Assembly: GCA_963682055.1 (NCBI GenBank)
Contig: OY821740.1
Coordinates: 43,730,795-43,794,794, forward strand
Source of the DNA: Primula veris
Lineage: Eukaryota; Streptophyta; Magnoliopsida; Ericales; Primulaceae
Length of the DNA stretch: 64,000 nucleotides
Direction: 5' to 3'
Shown piece by piece: positions 26,477-38,366 of this stretch (position 1 is the first letter of the stretch; each line of letters opens with the position of its first letter). Position numbers and translations under genes: made by a program. The notes under the pieces are model-generated. The model was not told the origin of the DNA and did not search any database. It worked only from the letters and a program-made list of their open reading frames with translations.

Positions 26477-29400
26477 AGTAATGATAAGAATCGCTGCTAC
26501 AGGACTGTAAAAATAAAAACAAACAGTCTTGGGCCTTTCCTAACGAACTCAAAAGGTAAAAAATAGTTTCTAAAACTCTTTTGTGTTTCTTTACATACTT
26601 ATGTGTGAAATAAAATCAATTAGTAGTGCACCCATCAAACGCAAATCACTACAAGGTTCGACGAGAGAATTACACATGACTCTCATACGGTGAACCTTGT
26701 ATTCTTGGCTAAGGACCCAAGTTAAAGTGCATCCTTACACAAAATAAAAATAAAATCAGAGACCTGCATACAATTTTCATATGTTCTGCGCCCATACACA
26801 AGCGTAAGGACACAAAATTTGGTGCGTCCATGCGCACGTATCTGATGGCCAGAAAAGGCAAAATCGAATTTTTTGGCATTGGAAAATTGGTCTATTTATC
26901 CAAATTCTAGGAGTAACCCTAAATTCATTTTAGTAGAATTTGGAAATCGTCAAATTCACTCTCATCTCACAAACACTTCCTCTCTTTATCTCTTCCTCTA
27001 TCATACGACTCTTTAAAGAGCAGTTTCTTACAACCAGGAGACAGATAAACAAATGAAAGGATGATCCCTTCTCCTAGGTACGTCGGGAACAGCGTGACAT
27101 TAACAATTAAAGTCCTTAGGGATTTAAGGTGTCATATCCAAACTAGTGGTTTTGGTTTTTATTATATTTTCTTGAAGAAGTGTATACTTGTAGTCCGTTA
27201 TAATTTTGACTAAATTTCCCTCAACCTGACAAAAATACACACATCACCGTAATGAGAGAAACGATATCAAGCAAGAACACATCCACATTGTCAAGACACT
27301 GAACCCCATAAAAAGTTCAAGTTGCTAGATAATTTTCAGATGCAATATTTTCTTGACTTAAGACCGCTGAAGAAAGATCGTTTGTGCTAAAGCCAAACTA
27401 CACTAGTTCGTATACCAGATGAATAATCATCTCAGAACAGAGTATATAAGAACTCCCAATACCGGGGCATCGTCTTCAAAACTAAGTTTTTTTGGGGATT
27501 TCATTCTATTTTATTTGGTAAGTGTCTCTATTCAATGTAATTTTGTAGCTTAAGTAATAAACTGCAGCCGTTGAAGTGAAGTGTCTGTGAAAGAGGAAAC
27601 AAAATGCAATTATCAATTTTTCTTTTTTCTTTTCAATTTATAATAGTGTGTGTGGACAGTATGCATTACTGCAGTGGCTACAGTACAAACCAACCTCCGC
27701 AGCTCTCATCCCATGTATACTCAAAAAAAATAGGATATGGTCGCTCTAGAATAGTAAGCTTAATTATAGAGATCTAAAGTTTCTTTTGGTTCCTAAATTA
27801 GTTAAAAGGTAGTCTCTGAAAGGTTAATTTTCGTACATTAGAATCTATAAATCATGTAAGGCTCTCTCATTTGAAATTACATTAGGGTTGATGTATTGAT
27901 TTCGATTTTGTAAAGATGTGGTACTCTTCTTATTGTGGTGTAAGGGAACACAAATAACTTGTCGCTAGGGTTTTGTTTATTTAATTATTTGCTTGATTTC
28001 TCTGTGATTCATCCTACATCAGTACACCATACAGCCCATGAGGCAATAATGTTTTAACCGTAAGGGGTATTGATTGTGGTCTTTGTATAGACAGGTTTAA
28101 TTAGGATTCAGAAGTTAGTCAAAGCAAAATAACAAAACTGGTACAAGCAAAAAGTTCAAGGACGTAGTAATGTTCAAGTATGCAGCTGCAGATACTTATT
28201 TATTCATATCGCGCTCACAGAAGGAAGAAATACAACAATTATATTCACCTCATCTAGAAGCTCACTGCGCCCTTGTCCAGCTTCAACTGCTTCTAAAGCT
28301 TTTTCATGCCATCCATGCTGGAGTAGCCAAGAAATATGATCTTCTGTATCCCTGTTAATTGAAGGAGGTTTGCCAAACTCGACAATGTGAAAAACACTTA
28401 ATTGGCAGTATCAAACAAAAACTGCACATGAAGGTAGAACATTTGTATAATTACAAATGGAAAAGAAGAAAAAGAGCTATCTGAAACTACTCCCTTAAGA
28501 TTACCGACAACAGTTACCTTTTAAGGTGACAATTATATCTAATTTTATGGACTCATCATACTCTCATGTTTCAGACTTCGTAATGAGAAAATCCTTGACC
28601 ATGTCAAACAGTTCCAATAAATTAGCAGCCTTCCCTTGCATTTTTTGCAAGAGGCTGCTTCCACAACTGGAACCGATGACCTCCAAGTCACATGGACGCA
28701 ACTTTACTGTTACGCCAAAGTTTGCCCTCAGAAAGCAAGTTCAAGAATGTAAGCCATAATTCTAAGATACAATCTTTACACAATGTCATGCTAACTGTGT
28801 AAATTACAACTATTCAGAGTTCTACAATGATGCCTTTTTTCTGATTTTCCTCTTTCCATTCTTAATTACTCTAAGTTAGAAGACAATTTAGTAGATTTAT
28901 ATGTATTTTCCTTTTATGACCGTTCATGTAAGCTTAAGAACCCTTTGAACCAGTGTTTCAGTTAAAGTATTTTTTGGAAGGCACCTTCAGTTAAAGTTGT
29001 ACTTGCCTTTCAATAATAGAAACATAATATATATATATATATATACATACACATCTATACTACTATCATATGTCTAGACCCCTTATGAGGCCTTGGAAGT
29101 AGGAACTTTACATTCCGAAAATACCCTTGGTATAAACATAAATTACTAATCTACAATGCCATATAAACATGTGGAAATAGGAATAACTGTTATTAAAATA
29201 AATATACTGAACACCGTGTCCCCACTACTCTTTTCCCCCATACAAATTCGCTCTCTGTTTAGCCGTAATAACTGCAAACCTAATAACCAAAATCAAGCCA
29301 AAGATAGGGAGAGAGAGTTTGAAAGAGAGAGATGCGCAATCACTCATGGAATTGAAAAATCCTTTCTCAGTTACTTGGTTAGTGAGTTTCATCAGTTTTC

Positions 29401-29490
29401 ATTTACCCATTTATTAAATTCCTGTTTACGTGTTGTTGCATGACATCAACCAACGCGTTACACCACGCATCGCCAGGGGCACGTCCATTA

Positions 29491-29522
<32 letters not shown>

Positions 29523-32500
29523 TACACAACATAATCAAAACACAGTCTGTATCAAGTTTCTAGATCCATTCAGCATATACGAAGGTGCTAGCCCAGGTGG
29601 CTGATAGTCTAACACGGACTAAACATATCATGTAACGTATTCTTTTTTTAGATATATTTAGGCAAAAAAACATCAAGGACCGTCGTAATATTCTTCTAAT
29701 TTCATAGATGCATCAGCATATACCCTGATGGAAATAATATCAATGGACAAGTAACGTAACGTAAAAAACATACCTAGGTTTTGCAATAACAACATCCTTG
29801 GGAGATACTACATAATACAACGGCTCATCACCTGCAGCCCACTGACCACCTGCATAGCTGCTGCCTACAGTGTTATGTTAATATATCAGCACCACTGGCA
29901 TTTAACTCGTTAATTTAAATATATTTTTTTACCTGAAAATGGAGAGTAAGCAAGGGAATAGTCCTTTGCTTTATAATGTTCAAACCCGTGGACAGGAAGT
30001 GCATCTGTTGCAAGCTCATCATTGTTCCATGTCACAACACGTACCTCTGGTCTTTGAGCATTTCCCTGGTATCAACATATTTTTAAATATTTCAAAAGTT
30101 AAACTTTATATGTTAAGCAAAAAGTGTTTTAACAGAAATTCAAGAGGTGGTGAAGATGTCTAAATTATCGAAGTAGAAGCTAAACCATAACCCCGTGGAA
30201 GCCATCTAAAGATTGGTATGAGGAATATAGAGAGAAGGAAGTATCAACCCCGTGTATGAATACACCTACATTACAGTGTTTAAGCTCCACTATTTTTCCC
30301 ATTATATACAAGCCACCTATGTAAAGAAGGTGTGGCCATTCCAATATGTTTTCCCTTACCATCTGGGCATTGATATAGTTGAAGTACCTCTAATACCACT
30401 GGAATTCTGATATAGATTGTCTCGTAGCGAATTCCCAAGACAATCACCATGATATATAATCCAGAACTAAAGGACGGGTATTTCTGATATATAACTACAA
30501 GAGACTGGGAAATAGTCTACCAAGAAACTAAAAATGAGCCGGTAATCAGCAGAAGAACACCTGGAAGAACATAGCTAATACAATCGTACCACAAGTAAAA
30601 CATCCCATTTTTCAATTTAACTGCCATCACGAAATCACCAATAAACATCTAGTCTGTAACATTCCTAACAGGTATAAGCATTGCATTTGAATCCACCTTT
30701 ATTTAAGAATTACATTTAAAATAGAAAGTACCTGTCGTGATGGAGCAGAGCTACTAAACTCCTTGGCACCGTCTTCTTCCCCATGAATATAAGCCAGAAC
30801 AACCAAAGAATCACCAAAGGGAGCGATTCCGGAAATAAAGTAACTGGTCTGGAAAGATGCGACAATATCAACCTCGTTGATACTAGCCATGGGACTATAC
30901 TTATATGTCCCATTCGTGCCTATATTCTGATTTGTCTTTATTGATGCAATTTTCACAGACGTCCCCCAGCCAATTACTAAGAGAGAATCATCCTGGATAA
31001 CATAAAATACGAGTGTGCAATTAGCAAGAAGAAAAGCCAATAAGAACAAGATGACAAAGCTGTGGCTGGTAGTCGTGTTATCATTTTATATCGGTCCAAC
31101 TTATGGGATTATTGTCCACTTTCTTCTTATAAATTTATAATCTAGCATAAATTGGTTGGTTTACTTACATGCCCCTATATAATAGTCCATATCTCTTAGA
31201 ATCATCAAATAGTGTTGGTTGAGAATTGATGAAAAGGATTTATAAGTAAAAAAGTAAGCAAATTGTTGTGTCAACTAGATTAACTAGTTTGTTCATAATC
31301 TGTATAAATGCAGCTATAGGACCATCTCCGGGAGATGAAGGGAGTAACCCGGTAACCAGAACATAAAAAAATTAGTCGTAAATCTTTGATGATAAAAAAT
31401 CAAAGTGACATGTAGTTCTTAAAGATGTTTGAATTTGTGAGCTAAACAAAATGCATAATTCTAAAAAAAACCTGCCAAACTAAATGAGGAAGCAATAGCT
31501 CGGGGTGAGGGCTACCACGTGGCCTCTCGATAAAAGTTACAGGTTGATCATTAGCCGTATCATAGACTTTAACACCTGCATCATTAGCCCAAGCAACAAG
31601 ACTTGTTCTCCATGTGACCGCATGAATTGGGCCCTGACCTGAGTGCAGAATCTAAAAATGGAATTTAAAACTCAGTTTCTCACACTAGAAACCAAATTAA
31701 AATTGTTTTACTGACATAGTAAGGTATTAGAATTGTAAAATAGACCTGGTCTCGATAGCCAAACCATTTCTTCACATTATAATACAAATGGCCAGCTAAC
31801 CCACCAGTGACAAATCTTCTTGAGGACTTTCTTGCATAATCAGGATCCAGTGCAATGGCCTTCATTGGACGATGATACTCAAATTTTAATTTTTCATCGG
31901 TAAACAGGCTACTGATTACGACAGATCCATCATCTGAACAACTTCCAATGTATTCACCTTCAATGTCAAAGCAAAGATCGTTGACAGTGGCGGTATGAGC
32001 AGGAAATTCTTTAATCTGTAAAAAAAGAGTTCTTTTACTGAGTAATCAAATTATCACGAACAACTTAGCTAAACAGTACTAAAATCTTATTAAGGCTAAA
32101 TTTGAAGACATAAGTATATGCATAAGCGATTGACAGGAAAATCTAATAAGCTTAACTCTTAAGCTGAAGCCAAACAACGTCTAAATAAGTTCAAATGAAA
32201 TTATAACACACAGAAACGTTACAGTATATGAAAGGGAACAATTACTACAACGAACTCAGCTAAACAGTACTACAATTTATAGATACATACATGATTGCCG
32301 AGGAAGTTTGAAAGAGAGTGGGTTACTTATTAGCTACAACTCAGCTAAACGGTATTGAAATTGTAAGGGAATATTAAAGGCAAATATAGATACAGATATA
32401 TAGATGGATATAGATACATACATGATCGCCGAGAAAGTCAAGTATATATACAGCAATATAATTTTAAAGAGAGTGAGTCGCTTATTAGCTAATATAGCTA

Positions 32501-33107
32501 CAAACCTACAACTCAGCTAAACGGTATTAAAATTCAATTAAGGGGAAATTAAACGCAAATACTCAATTGAAATATATACATATAGATACATACATGATTG
32601 CCGAGAAAGTCACGTTTATATAAAGAGAGTGAGTTACTTATTAGCTACAACTCAGCTAAACGGTATTACCAATTAAGAATAAATTAAAAAGCAAAATTAG
32701 AAATATATAAATATATAGATACATACATGATTGCCAAGGCAATAGAGTTTGAAAGAGAGAGAGAGTTATTAGTTACAATTCAGCTAAACGGTATTAAAAT
32801 ACAATTAGGGCGAAATTAAAATCAAAAATAGAAAAATATAGATACATACATGATTGCCGAGGAAGTCGAGTATGTACACAACTCCGGCATGAGTGCCAAG
32901 GGCGATCATACGGTCTGCCACAGCAACACACGTGGCGGCATCCGCCGCTAGTAACGACGGTACACTACCGCCCATTCTTTGGTACTTTAGCCTCGGTTCA
33001 TCTTCTTCTTGTTCGTCGTCGTCTTCTTGTTCGTCGTCGGATTCTTCTTCCTCCTCTTCACGCTCGTCGTCGCCGTCGATTCCGTTCTCCGGTAACTTCC
33101 CGTCCAT
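22777..33107 (-). CDS. VPS41: VPS41 homologue, HOPS complex subunit, 19 exons, 957 aa
   Basis: Exons in coding order: 32850-33107, 31746-32015, 31472-31651, 30732-30992, 29933-30065, 29774-29864, 28249-28351, 26229-26332, 26049-26142, 25811-25966, 25628-25690, 25459-25524, 25138-25338, 24588-24665, 24383-24502, 24228-24308, 24032-24117, 23335-23416, 22777-23223. All are in phase, 958 codons. VPS41 is a HOPS subunit that tethers late endosomes to the vacuole. It starts with an acidic low-complexity stretch (about 16-38), then a WD40-like propeller (GTHAGVVYILD, GSCSDDGSVVI, GGLAGHLYYNVKKWFGYRDQ), a clathrin-heavy-chain-repeat region (YAEAASLCP, FVTLQHDDELWEELIKQCL) and a C-terminal RING-H2 (CCICFDP at 870, FFCCHAYHTTC, MRCILC near the end) broken by an acidic insert. 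The length is near the Arabidopsis protein's. It is head-to-head with VPS54. Confidence 0.96.
26343..28248 (-). other. VPS41 intron 7, enlarged, contains duplicated gene fragment
   Basis: This is the longest VPS41 intron, roughly 1.9 kb, spanning the gap between exon 7 (28249) and exon 8 (26332). It has a TA microsatellite near 26448-26471. From about 27188 to 27472 it holds a diverged copy of exon 18 plus part of intron 17 of the same gene. The rest is unrecognised and AT-rich. Confidence 0.65.
27188..27472 (-). pseudogene. Diverged copy of VPS41 exon 18 fragment and intron 17
   Basis: On the plus strand, 27188 onward reads TGTAGTCCGTTATAATTTTG, matching 23380 onward (one mismatch in the first 20). 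The match continues through TGACTAAA, CACACA.CA.C.TAAT, AAGA.ACTG, TTTTCTTGACTTAA, GCTGAAGAAA, AAGCCAAA and A.A.A.ACT.CCAATAC, in the same order and orientation. The copied part of exon 18 (minus strand) is followed in frame by a stop (L R E I then TAG), so including it would truncate the protein. Confidence 0.75.
32280..32860 (-). repeat. Reiterated exon 1 end / 5' splice site in VPS41 intron 1
   Basis: The sequence at the true exon 1 / intron 1 boundary (32849/32850; minus strand GGCAATCAT then GTATGTATC) recurs four more times inside intron 1, at boundaries 32290/32291, 32421/32422, 32593/32594 and 32726/32727. Each copy keeps GATACATACATGAT (plus strand). The first three have GCCGAG and the fourth GCCAAG. 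A shared tail follows (AAGAGAGTGAGT, TTATTAGCTAC, CAACTCAGCTAAACGGTATT). Spacing is 123-172 bp. Intact GTATGT donors are kept in all copies. Confidence 0.88.
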
Positions 33108-33127
33108 TATTGTTATATTGTTGTATA

Positions 33128-33129
33128 TA

Positions 33130-33180
<51 letters not shown>
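33128..33180. repeat. TA/GA compound microsatellite at the VPS41 5' end
   Basis: A TA run of about 24 bases is followed by a GA run of about 28 bases. Read in the VPS41 direction, this is a CT-rich then TA-rich leader ending about 20 bases before the ATG. It is probably in the 5' UTR or core promoter. Confidence 0.85.
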
Positions 33181-33184
<4 letters not shown>

Positions 33185-34058
33185 TTTGCTTATGATTTTT
33201 ATGTTCAGGTTTAATAGACGCGTACTTACCTATATTAATTACTCCGTATCGATTCTATTTCGTTCACGAATTGAGGTTGTTTTTTCTTGATCCCTGTACT
33301 TTTGAAATTATTACCAATTGACCCATATTTTTGTTGTTTTTCAACTTTCTCCGATTCTAATGTGTTGTCATGTCCCATCATGACAAACTCTTGTTAAAAC
33401 TCAAAAGAGTACATAAATGAGTCATAAGATCATATTTTACACAAAATACATATAAAATTACGTACAAAATAATATATAAAATACATATAAAATACATATA
33501 TTGATTAATATATAACGTACTTTTTACTATTTTATATATTTTGAAAAAACCCTAATTTGTAGTTTGTAACTTTGTTGTACATATTTGATGATAACAGATA
33601 AAGAAAATTTGCATGTGCAGTAGTAAGAAATTTTGTACGGGCCATAGTAAAGACGATTTAGGCTTTTTGCCAGTTTCGTTTGTTAATGGATTTATGGTAC
33701 GACTTGTTTTTTATTGGGTTAATTTACATACTGAATAAAATGATGCGTGACAAAGTAAAGCAACCGAAATAATTCAGGTCAAACTGGAAGTAAACTGAAA
33801 GGATATGGAGGATAATGGAATCAAATCTAATTTATTTACTAACCAACAAAAAACATGGGCGGTAGTAAAAAACTAAAAACAAAATTAAAAATTGCAGTAG
33901 TGAGAGACGTGCACAAATCGACAAAACATAAACATACCGTTATAGCAGGTTGGTCCCTAATTAAATGTATCGGACTTATAAGATTTTGTTAAATATTGAC
34001 ACATAATCGTATATGTTAAATTTGGCCTCGTATTAGTTTGATATTTTACTTTCGATAT

Positions 34059-34138
34059 GAAAACACATGTAAGATACAACATAGTAATCCATCAGTGCGA
34101 AAACACATGTAAGATACAGCATAGTAATCCATCAGTGC
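34059..34138. repeat. 40-bp tandem duplication
   Basis: GAAAACACATGTAAGATACA begins at 34059 and again at 34099. Each copy runs through CATAGTAATCCATCAGTGCG, with one mismatch (CAACA versus CAGCA). Confidence 0.9.
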
Positions 34139-35194
34139 GGGAGTGCGTTTGTAGTCCAACAAACAAGTAAACGACTGCACATATACAATACAAATATCAT
34201 TAGATGGTATGTGGAGAATTATATAGCTGTCGAGATTTATTAGCATAATTACAACATGAAGTGATGGTTAGGACAAAACATGTGGACAATTAATATAATC
34301 ACGTATTGTGATTTTAATGCTAACACGATTTAAGTATTGCTAACTTGAACTTGTATATTTTATGTGTTAGAAAATAATTGCATACCGTGTCAATATTATG
34401 TAAATCAATTTCATACTTTAAACAGAAATTAACAATATTATTTTGACACACACGTCATAACCGAACTGAATCACATGTTGTCACGTGACGTAAAACACTT
34501 TCACAAACGTAAAATATCAATCTCGTTGAGAACTAAGTACACCCGGTAAGGCCTAAGCGGAATCATGTTTAGCGATTTGGGTATGGAGTCCAACCTCAAA
34601 ACCATACTTATTGCCTTATCGGGCATTCATTGCATTGTGATTAAAGTGTAATGTGAGCTGTCGTATTTTAACCTTATCATTTTTCCAACCAACACAACGT
34701 TAGTTTCCACTTTTCCTATTAAAATAAATATTTTTTTTTTTAAAATATATTTGATTATTGTAAAACAAACATTTATTTAATTTAAGAAACTTGCAAAAAA
34801 ACTTTTATAATTGACATATATATACCTAATAGTTTCAAGCATTTTTATACATTTATAAACACCTTTTACACATAAGATACATTTATTTCCATTAGAAAAT
34901 CAAATAATTTTGTTTCAGTAAACTTCGTTTATTATTATTATTATGCATAAACTTGTAGTATTTGATAAAAAAAAAAGACTCCATTTTTTTCAGTATATAA
35001 AAATCAGAAAAGAGCTTTTTTAATTAATTAATAAATACTTGAATAGTTTTAAGTATTTTTTTATTTATAACAACTTTTACACATAAACTATATTTATTTT
35101 CATTAGAAATCAAAATAATATAGTTTAAGTAAACTTCTTTTATTATGCATACATTTGTATTTTATGTAGTGTTCTAAAATGCACGGCTAGACGT

Positions 35195-35470
35195 AAATTA
35201 GGCGAAACATAGGCGGTACACGGAGTCTAAAAGTCTAAGAGATTGCGTGGTATTAAGCGGATTATGCGGTGATTGAAAAAATTAGGCGAAACATAGACGG
35301 TAGACGAAGTGTAAAAGTCTAAGAGATTATGTGGTATTAAGCGGATTATGCGATAATTAAAAAAAATAGGCGAAACATAGACGGTAGCCGGAGTTTAAAA
35401 GTCTAAGAGATTTTGTGGTATTAAGCGGATTAGACGGTGATTAAAAAAATTAGACGGTGACTAGACATTA
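35195..35470. repeat. 83-85 bp tandem array, about three copies
   Basis: GGCGAAACATAG recurs at 35201, 35284 and 35369. Each is followed by CGGTA..CG.AG, AAAAGTCTAAGAGATT, GTGGTATTAAGCGGATTA and a short A-rich spacer. The array ends in two shorter ACGGTGATTAAA-type fragments. It lies 0.4-0.7 kb upstream of the VPS54 start and may derive from a GGCG-rich dispersed repeat. Confidence 0.85.
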
Positions 35471-35781
35471 GGCGGTGATTAAATGATAAACGACCCATTT
35501 ATGTTTAATTCCGGCAGTACGCACACTTTAAAACAGGATAGAACAAAGTTCACACGCCTAAATTTAACTTGGAAGTAAGTGCATCCGTATCCAACACCTG
35601 ATGAACTCATCTCACCTTTCAGTTTTACAGTAAAGTTAAAAACAACCAATTTCCCACAAGACAGAAATTAGAAAAGCAATATTCTCCTATAAACATAAAT
35701 TAAGTTACACAGTTAACATCACGAACTCCATTTAACATCACATAAATAAACACTCCACATAGATAGATAGATACACAGTTT

Positions 35782-35791
35782 TATATATATA
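35782..35791 (+). promoter_or_regulatory. Possible TATA box of VPS54
   Basis: A TTTTATATATATAC stretch lies about 70 bp before the upstream ATG at 35854 and about 110 bp before the main ATG. The position suits a plant core promoter. AT-rich DNA makes chance matches common, so this is weak. Confidence 0.35.
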
Positions 35792-35853
35792 CACAATCAC
35801 CACACCGCGCTCTCTCATCCTAAAACAATCAAACTCAGATCCGATCTCATTAG

Positions 35854-35892
35854 ATGGGTTTTCCGACGATCGGTTCCGGCGAGGGGAACTGA
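35854..35892 (+). promoter_or_regulatory. 12-codon upstream ORF in the VPS54 leader
   Basis: ATG at 35854 opens a 12-codon reading frame (MGFPTIGSGEGN) whose TGA (35890-35892) ends one base before the VPS54 ATG at 35894. It is in a different frame from the main ORF. Ribosomes starting here would have to reinitiate at once or skip it, so it could dampen or tune VPS54 translation. Confidence 0.6.
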
Positions 35893-35893
35893 G

Positions 35894-38333
35894 ATGCGGC
35901 CGGATCATCCGCCGCCATTAGCGCTGAGTCCGTTCTCGTTCAATGCCGATCTGAGCGGCCAGGGTGGTGGTACAAGGCTACTCTCACTCGCTTCTCTTTT
36001 ATTCTCACAAGGAGTCGCCGGAGCTGCTACTAGCGGCGGAGGCGGTGATATGGATTTGTCTAAGGTCGGTGAGAAGATACTTAGCTCTGTTCTGTCGGCT
36101 ACTTCCTTCTCCCTTCTCCCTCCTGATCGTCCCGAGGTATTCTCTCATTTACTTACAACTATATTTGTATCTGTATCGTATTCTTTGACTATATCTGTTT
36201 CATTATTGTGTTTATTTGGAGGGAAAATACGTCTAGCGTATTGTAACAATTTAGGAACCTGATATTTATCTACAAATTATGCCACAATTGAGTACCTAAC
36301 GTTCAACAAAACGACGGAATTCTATTAACGTTCTCTCACATATCACATAGTGGGTGCAATTCTGTCAATATTCGTCAAAAATACGTTGGGGGCTACCTTC
36401 CTAACATGTTTATGAGTATAACAGTTGGGACTATTTTGCAACTGCAAAGAAAAAGGAAGAAGCGATATTTTAAACTGCGTAAACATGCTAGCACGGGTTT
36501 ATTATGTCTTAGTACCAGATATGGACAGTTTTTTCATTTAGTACAGGAACTATGAGTTTTCACTTCTAGTATCATCAGCTATACTGAAAAATATTGAGTG
36601 GTCTACGTCCATTCACTAAAACAGTGGTCCAACCGATAGTGTTTTAGTTAACTATTTTATTTTTAATTAATGTTAGTCCCTACAAAGGTTCCCGAATCTT
36701 TTCCTTGGGTTTTATTGGTTGGGACGACCAGATTTTGTCCACCGAATATTTACTCCAACTATACCCTCGCTTGATTAAAAAACGTAACTAAAAGGATGTT
36801 ACTATCAGCTATACACCATTTAAGTACTATCAAATATACACTATTTTAGTGCCATCAACTATCAAATATAGGAGTATGGTCAGGTGTGCCCTATTCAATG
36901 ACCATACTCCTACGTTACTCCCAATTTTTAATTATGGTTTGCAGGTTCCTGCTCGAGCTGTGGCAGCAGCAGCAGTTGCTCGGGCTCTTGCTGGAACACC
37001 GCCACATCAGAGGCATAGTCTTGCTTCAAGTTCAGAAAAGTTGAGTTCAATTTACGAAACCAATCTTCATCATCAAGTGGTCGATGATATTGAGGAAGAA
37101 TTTTATGAAGAGGTTCTGTTACGATTTTTATTTATTTATTTAAGAAACATGTTTTTGCATGAGTTTTTTTATTTTTCCGACATCCAAAAACATATGGTCT
37201 GTTATCTTGGATCGTCATTTGAAGCCGAGTGAGTAGTTTAACAGTCAAAAGAATATTACTGAATTTCGTCAACAAAAAGAATGCCCAGATTCATAAAATA
37301 TTAGATAAGGTTTTCTCTTGGTTTAAGCTTTCATCTTGCTTCATTAGTTTTTTACCCAGAACCGGATATTAGTTTGATGGGATCATTAGCATTACTTCCT
37401 TGCACTCCCATCTGAATCACACACACATATGTATACGTGTATATGCAAGAAACCTTATTTCTTTTTAATTAATTGACGTAGTTTCGTCCATGAAACATTG
37501 ACAACGTTATTGCCGGAAGATGTTCTACATGAAACAAATCATTTCTCTAAGAAAATTACATGATTTCTGGGTTTCTTCTTCTGTATATGAGCACTTTAGT
37601 TTTAAAGTTGGACCACCTCACCTAATTAAATTCTTTCACGAAACTAAAAGATGAGTATTATTATTTGTTACAGGAGTTTGATCCAGTGAGACATATATTA
37701 GAGCACCTTCCAAGTGAAGAAATCGATGTTTCTTATTTTGAGGAGAAGGTCATATCCCAAATTTATCTTGATTAATCACTTTAGCAAGTGTTATTTGATG
37801 ACTTTAGATGTCCCATGGACAGATATATTGTACTGGATTGAGGATTTGAGTCCCACACTGAATTGTTTTTTTCTAATGTGTTTAAGCTAATTCACTTCTG
37901 CTTTTATATCTATGTTATCCATTTAAAAACAATCAATCTCTTACTCTCTTACAGGCCACTATTAGATTAGCACAACTGGATAAGATATCTGAGCGTTTAG
38001 CACATCATGTGATGGAAAATCATGAAGAGATGGGTAATTTGTTTTTCTATTTAATATTCACTATCCTCTTTTTTATAACATATGCCGCTTATTAATATAC
38101 TTTAACCCTATTCTAACTCTTGCTTGAATATTTCCGCTTCCTTATTTTATTAGATCTGCTACATTAGATTTTCTGGTAAGCCTTTGTTAAACAGCTTTTA
38201 CACAATTACTTATGGCGTACTTCTTAGTAAGATGTTTGATGCATAATTTTCTGTTATTGGACGACCCTTTGGATGGTGACAACATTAGTTTATATACATA
38301 TATATATATATACATATATATACATATATATAC

Positions 38334-38366
<33 letters not shown>

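Larger units (their letters stand above)
33108..35853. other. Divergent intergenic region VPS41 / VPS54
   Basis: About 2.75 kb between two gene starts. It contains a (TA)n(GA)n microsatellite next to the VPS41 start (33128-33180), a 40-bp tandem duplication (34059-34138), a diverged duplication of an AT-rich block (about 34815-34960 and 35030-35165), an 83-85 bp tandem array (about 35195-35470), and a TATA-like ATATATATAC at 35782-35791 upstream of VPS54. No gene is seen. Confidence 0.6.

Noticed and set aside
26650..26700. GGTTCGA-containing segment resembling a tRNA T-arm
   Set aside because: No acceptor stem, D-arm or anticodon arm could be built around it. I found no tRNA genes in the window.
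32893..33153. Serine-rich plus-strand frame over the VPS41 start
   Set aside because: It is the complement of the acidic low-complexity N-terminus of VPS41.
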